DNA of 64,000 nucleotides, taken from Enoplolaimus lenunculus (taxonomy: Eukaryota; Nematoda; Enoplea; Enoplida; Thoracostomopsidae). A model generated the notes under the pieces. It saw nothing but the letters and a program-made list of their open reading frames with translations, was not told the origin of the DNA and searched no databases. The stretch is from the NCBI GenBank assembly GCA_030248215.1, contig JASANG010000082.1, positions 21,935-85,934 on the forward strand, read 5' to 3'. The position numbers and the translations under genes were made by a program. Of this stretch, positions 61,095 through 64,000 are shown one piece after another (positions within the stretch are counted from its first letter, which is position 1; each line of letters begins with the position of its first letter).

Positions 61095-61965
61095 CTTATT
61101 CATTATTCATTTAATTTACCGCCCTAAAAATATACTTCAAATCCATCAAGTACTCATATCCGTTGTCCACTAATCTGAGTGAGCAAATTCTGCCAGAGAG
61201 AGATATGTAATTAAACAGTAGGTTTTACCTGATTTTCAAAATATCAAACTGTGTTCAAAATATATATTTCCAGAATAGAAGGTACGTGTTTATGTTTCAT
61301 TAAATATCATAGCTAAACCAGAAATGAAAATATTTCATTAGAAGAATGAGTCGTCGAATGGCCTGCTCAGAATATGACACGTGTTCGATTTAAGAGCTGG
61401 GCATAGTAACCTCAGTAAGGCTGTGAGTCACAAACATTTACAGGCTAAAAATCGAAAGCTTTTCATTTTTAAATGTTAGCTCGTTGTTAGGACAGGACTC
61501 GAACAATGTAATATAGGGCTTAGATCTTGGTTTAGGCTTAGATTTATAATTTTATTCGCGTCTAAGTTCATGGTTCATGTCCTGACATGTTCGGAACCTG
61601 TTGTGTATCGCAACTCGACATATATTTAAATTAAAATTACGAGGGTGTAATCTACCTATTATCATTATTGTCAAATCCGTATATATGCACTCAAACTTAT
61701 ATATTTATTATATATAAATAAATAAATAAATAAATAAATATATATGTACATATATATAAATAAATAAATATATATATGTAGGAATGACATTTTGCCGGAA
61801 TACGAACAGGAATTGATTTTCTTTGCAGGAACCCGAAATCGAAACAGGAGCCGGATTTTGAAATAATTTTCATTACCAAATTACAGTTGGACTTCTTAGA
61901 AAACTTGGCAAAAAATGGCTTAAGAGAATATTCAACTATTTCATCATCAAATTTTGCGAAAACAC
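61095..61965 (+). repeat. Left arm of a long inverted repeat
   Basis: Starts CTTATTCATTATTCATTTAA and ends near GAATATTCAACTATTTCATC; nearly complementary to 63108-64000 along its length, with over 90% identity by eye. Confidence 0.9.
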
Positions 61966-63107
61966 GCAATAAACAGTTTGTTAACAAAATTGAACTACTT
62001 ACAAAAATACTCATATATGATGCCCGCATGGCTTGCACGATTCTACTGGAACTACTAACCGTTTTTTATAACTGGAAAATATGCGAAAATTCTCAAAAGT
62101 AGATTTCTCATTAAAATTGTAACTTTTATCTTTCCTAAATTTTTCAATTTCAACAATATTGAAATATGGCAAATATTAAAATTAATTTTCTTAAAATGAA
62201 CGAAATGAATACTTAAAAATAACCAATTAAATGCGCACAGGCGGCGAATATCGAGTAATCAGAAGTTGCGTTCAGTGATAAATAAATTTTTACTGTATAA
62301 GTTTTGATTGAAAATTTAAAATTAACCAATTATACTCGTATTTATTACAATATTTTCTTAAATTGTGCACATTTTACCTAAATATTACAAAATGTTTAAC
62401 GACTTAAATTTAAATTAATAATACTAAAATGAATTATGAATAACTACGATCCAATCATGTGATGCGTAGGTATTCTGGATGAGAAAAATAGCTTTTTGGA
62501 CTATGGTAAATGTAGGTGTATAGAGTACAGGGGCACATCCAGAAGTTTCCGGCAGGGATGGCGGGCTTGCAAATGTTATGTAGCGCAATTTTTACTGTAT
62601 GCTAAATATGCTGTTGGCAGCGAAAAATTGTAACGTATGCTTATCATTTTATCCCCAAAAAATTTAGGGACCTTGACATTTCATCAGAAACGAAAATTCA
62701 GATGAGGGAACGGGCGTACGCTCACCGCCCCCTCTTCTGGATTCGGCAAGTGGATAGCGTATAACGTTGGAAATGTTTTACATCGTTAGATATGTTTTGA
62801 ATATAAACCATGCCTCACTTTCGAAACTTCAAATACGGATTAGGTCCAGCGGGGTATGCGATTTCTAAATTGCATACTCATATTTAGTTTGCCCTAGAAA
62901 CGAGATAAGACTCAGCTATTGTGATGCCAAAAAATACTGAAAAAAACGTGAAACCAATAATTCAGGCTGACTTCCGTCTTCCGGTTCCGGGGCTCTGGTA
63001 CAATTTCTGCCGATGGTCCTGGCAATTTCGACGCGCGTAGTTTTACAAAATCCATGATTGTTCGGTGCGTTTCGTTTTAACTTTTCGTACAATTTTGACG
63101 AAAAAAT
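61966..63107. other. Spacer between the long inverted arms
   Basis: AT-rich sequence without a gene. It contains a GGCGGATCC-family remnant (62529-62752) and part of the CCGGAGCC-rich repeat (62950-63107). Confidence 0.6.
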
Positions 63108-64000
63108 TGCGAGATTTCGCAAAATTTGACTACTAAAATAGCTTGAATATTCCTCTTAAGCCATTTTTTGCCAAGTTTTCTAAGAAGTCCAACTGTAATT
63201 TGGTAATGAAAATTATTTCAAAATCCGGCTCCTCTTTCGATTCGGGTTCCATGCAAAGAAAATGCAATTCTTGTTGGTATTCCGGCAAAATGTCATTCCT
63301 ACATATATATATTTATTTATTTATATATATGTACATATATATTTATTTATTTATTTATTTATTTTATATAAATAATATATAAGTTTGAGTGCATATATAC
63401 GGATTTGACAATAATGATAATAGGTGAGACTACACCCCTCGTAATTTTAATTTAAATATATGTCGAAGTTGCGCTACACAACAGGTTGCGAACATGTCAG
63501 GACATGAACCATGAACTTAGAACGCGAATAAAATTATAAATATTAAGCCTAAAGTGCCAAGATCTAAGCCCTATACTACATTGTTTTCACGAGGTCCTGT
63601 CCTAAACAACGAGCTAACATTTAAAAATCAAAAGCTTTCGATTTTTAGCCTGTAAATGTTTGTGACCCGACACCTTACTGATAGTTACTATGCCCAGCTC
63701 TTAAATCGAACACGTGCATATACTGAGCAGGCCATTCGACGACTCATTCTTCTAATGAAATATTTTCATTTCTGGTTTAGCTATGATATTTAATGAAACA
63801 TAAACACGTACCTTTTATTCCGGAAATATATATTTTGAAACACAGTTTGATATTTTGAAAATCAGGTAAAACCTACTGTTTTAAATACATATCTCTCTAT
63901 GGCAGAATTTGCTACGGTAGATTAGTGGACAACGGATATGTACTTGATGGATTTGAAGTATATTTTCTAGGGCGGTATAATTAAATGAATAATGAATAAG
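63108..64000 (-). repeat. Right arm of the long inverted repeat, open at window end
   Basis: Reverse complement of 61095-61965; ends TTAAATGAATAATGAATAAG exactly where the left arm begins, so the true outer border may lie beyond 64000. Confidence 0.88.

Overview
This is a eukaryotic (metazoan) window. It is AT-rich, crowded with non-autonomous DNA transposons and minisatellites, and dominated by one intron-rich gene on the minus strand. That gene reads as a complete protocadherin-15 orthologue (PCDH15; Drosophila Cad99C is the same family). I assembled 38 coding exons from the start codon at 59634 to the stop codon at 16932. Every junction has GT/AG borders and compatible phases. The summed coding length is 5055 nt, which gives 1684 residues. 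Small exons of about 60-320 nt, TTAA- and 8-bp-target-site MITEs and an 11-cadherin-repeat PCDH15 point to a non-insect invertebrate. A tunicate or similar animal is my guess, but the sequence does not settle the species.

Layout. 1-16.9 kb is the gene-poor 3' flank of PCDH15. It holds a 39-bp minisatellite (110-644), many hAT-like MITEs carrying TTAGGC telomere-like hexamers, two tRNA-derived SINE-like copies, a 2-kb piggyBac element with a broken transposase (6094-8119), a 1.4-kb array of a hairpin-forming 32-bp unit (14.2-15.6 kb) and TTAA-flanked MITEs that contain a tRNA-like sequence. 16.9-59.6 kb is the PCDH15 gene. 59.6-64 kb is its 5' flank, with an (AAT)n tract and a long inverted repeat whose outer arm runs to the window end.

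The protein has, in order: a signal peptide (exon 1), 11 extracellular cadherin repeats (exons 2-31), a membrane-adjacent MAD12/PICA-type domain (exons 32-34), one transmembrane helix (exon 35) and a cytoplasmic tail of about 225 residues (exons 35-38). The tail ends in a TTML sequence that fits a class I PDZ ligand. In vertebrates PCDH15 is the lower half of the hair-cell tip link; in flies Cad99C organises microvilli. By homology this gene should encode a microvillar or stereovillar linker.

The most unusual signal is the relation between tandem repeats and splice sites. In introns 1, 4, 8, 14 and 24 an array starts 0-30 bp after the 5' splice site. In intron 14 the array unit includes the splice donor itself, so about 35 copies of GAAC^GTAAGT lie in a row. 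Other introns hold an 82-bp satellite with an AATAAA hexamer in each unit, a 17-bp array with a CREB/ATF-like TGACGTAA in each unit, a 57-bp near-perfect hairpin, and a MITE whose end sits at position +4 to +5 of a splice donor.
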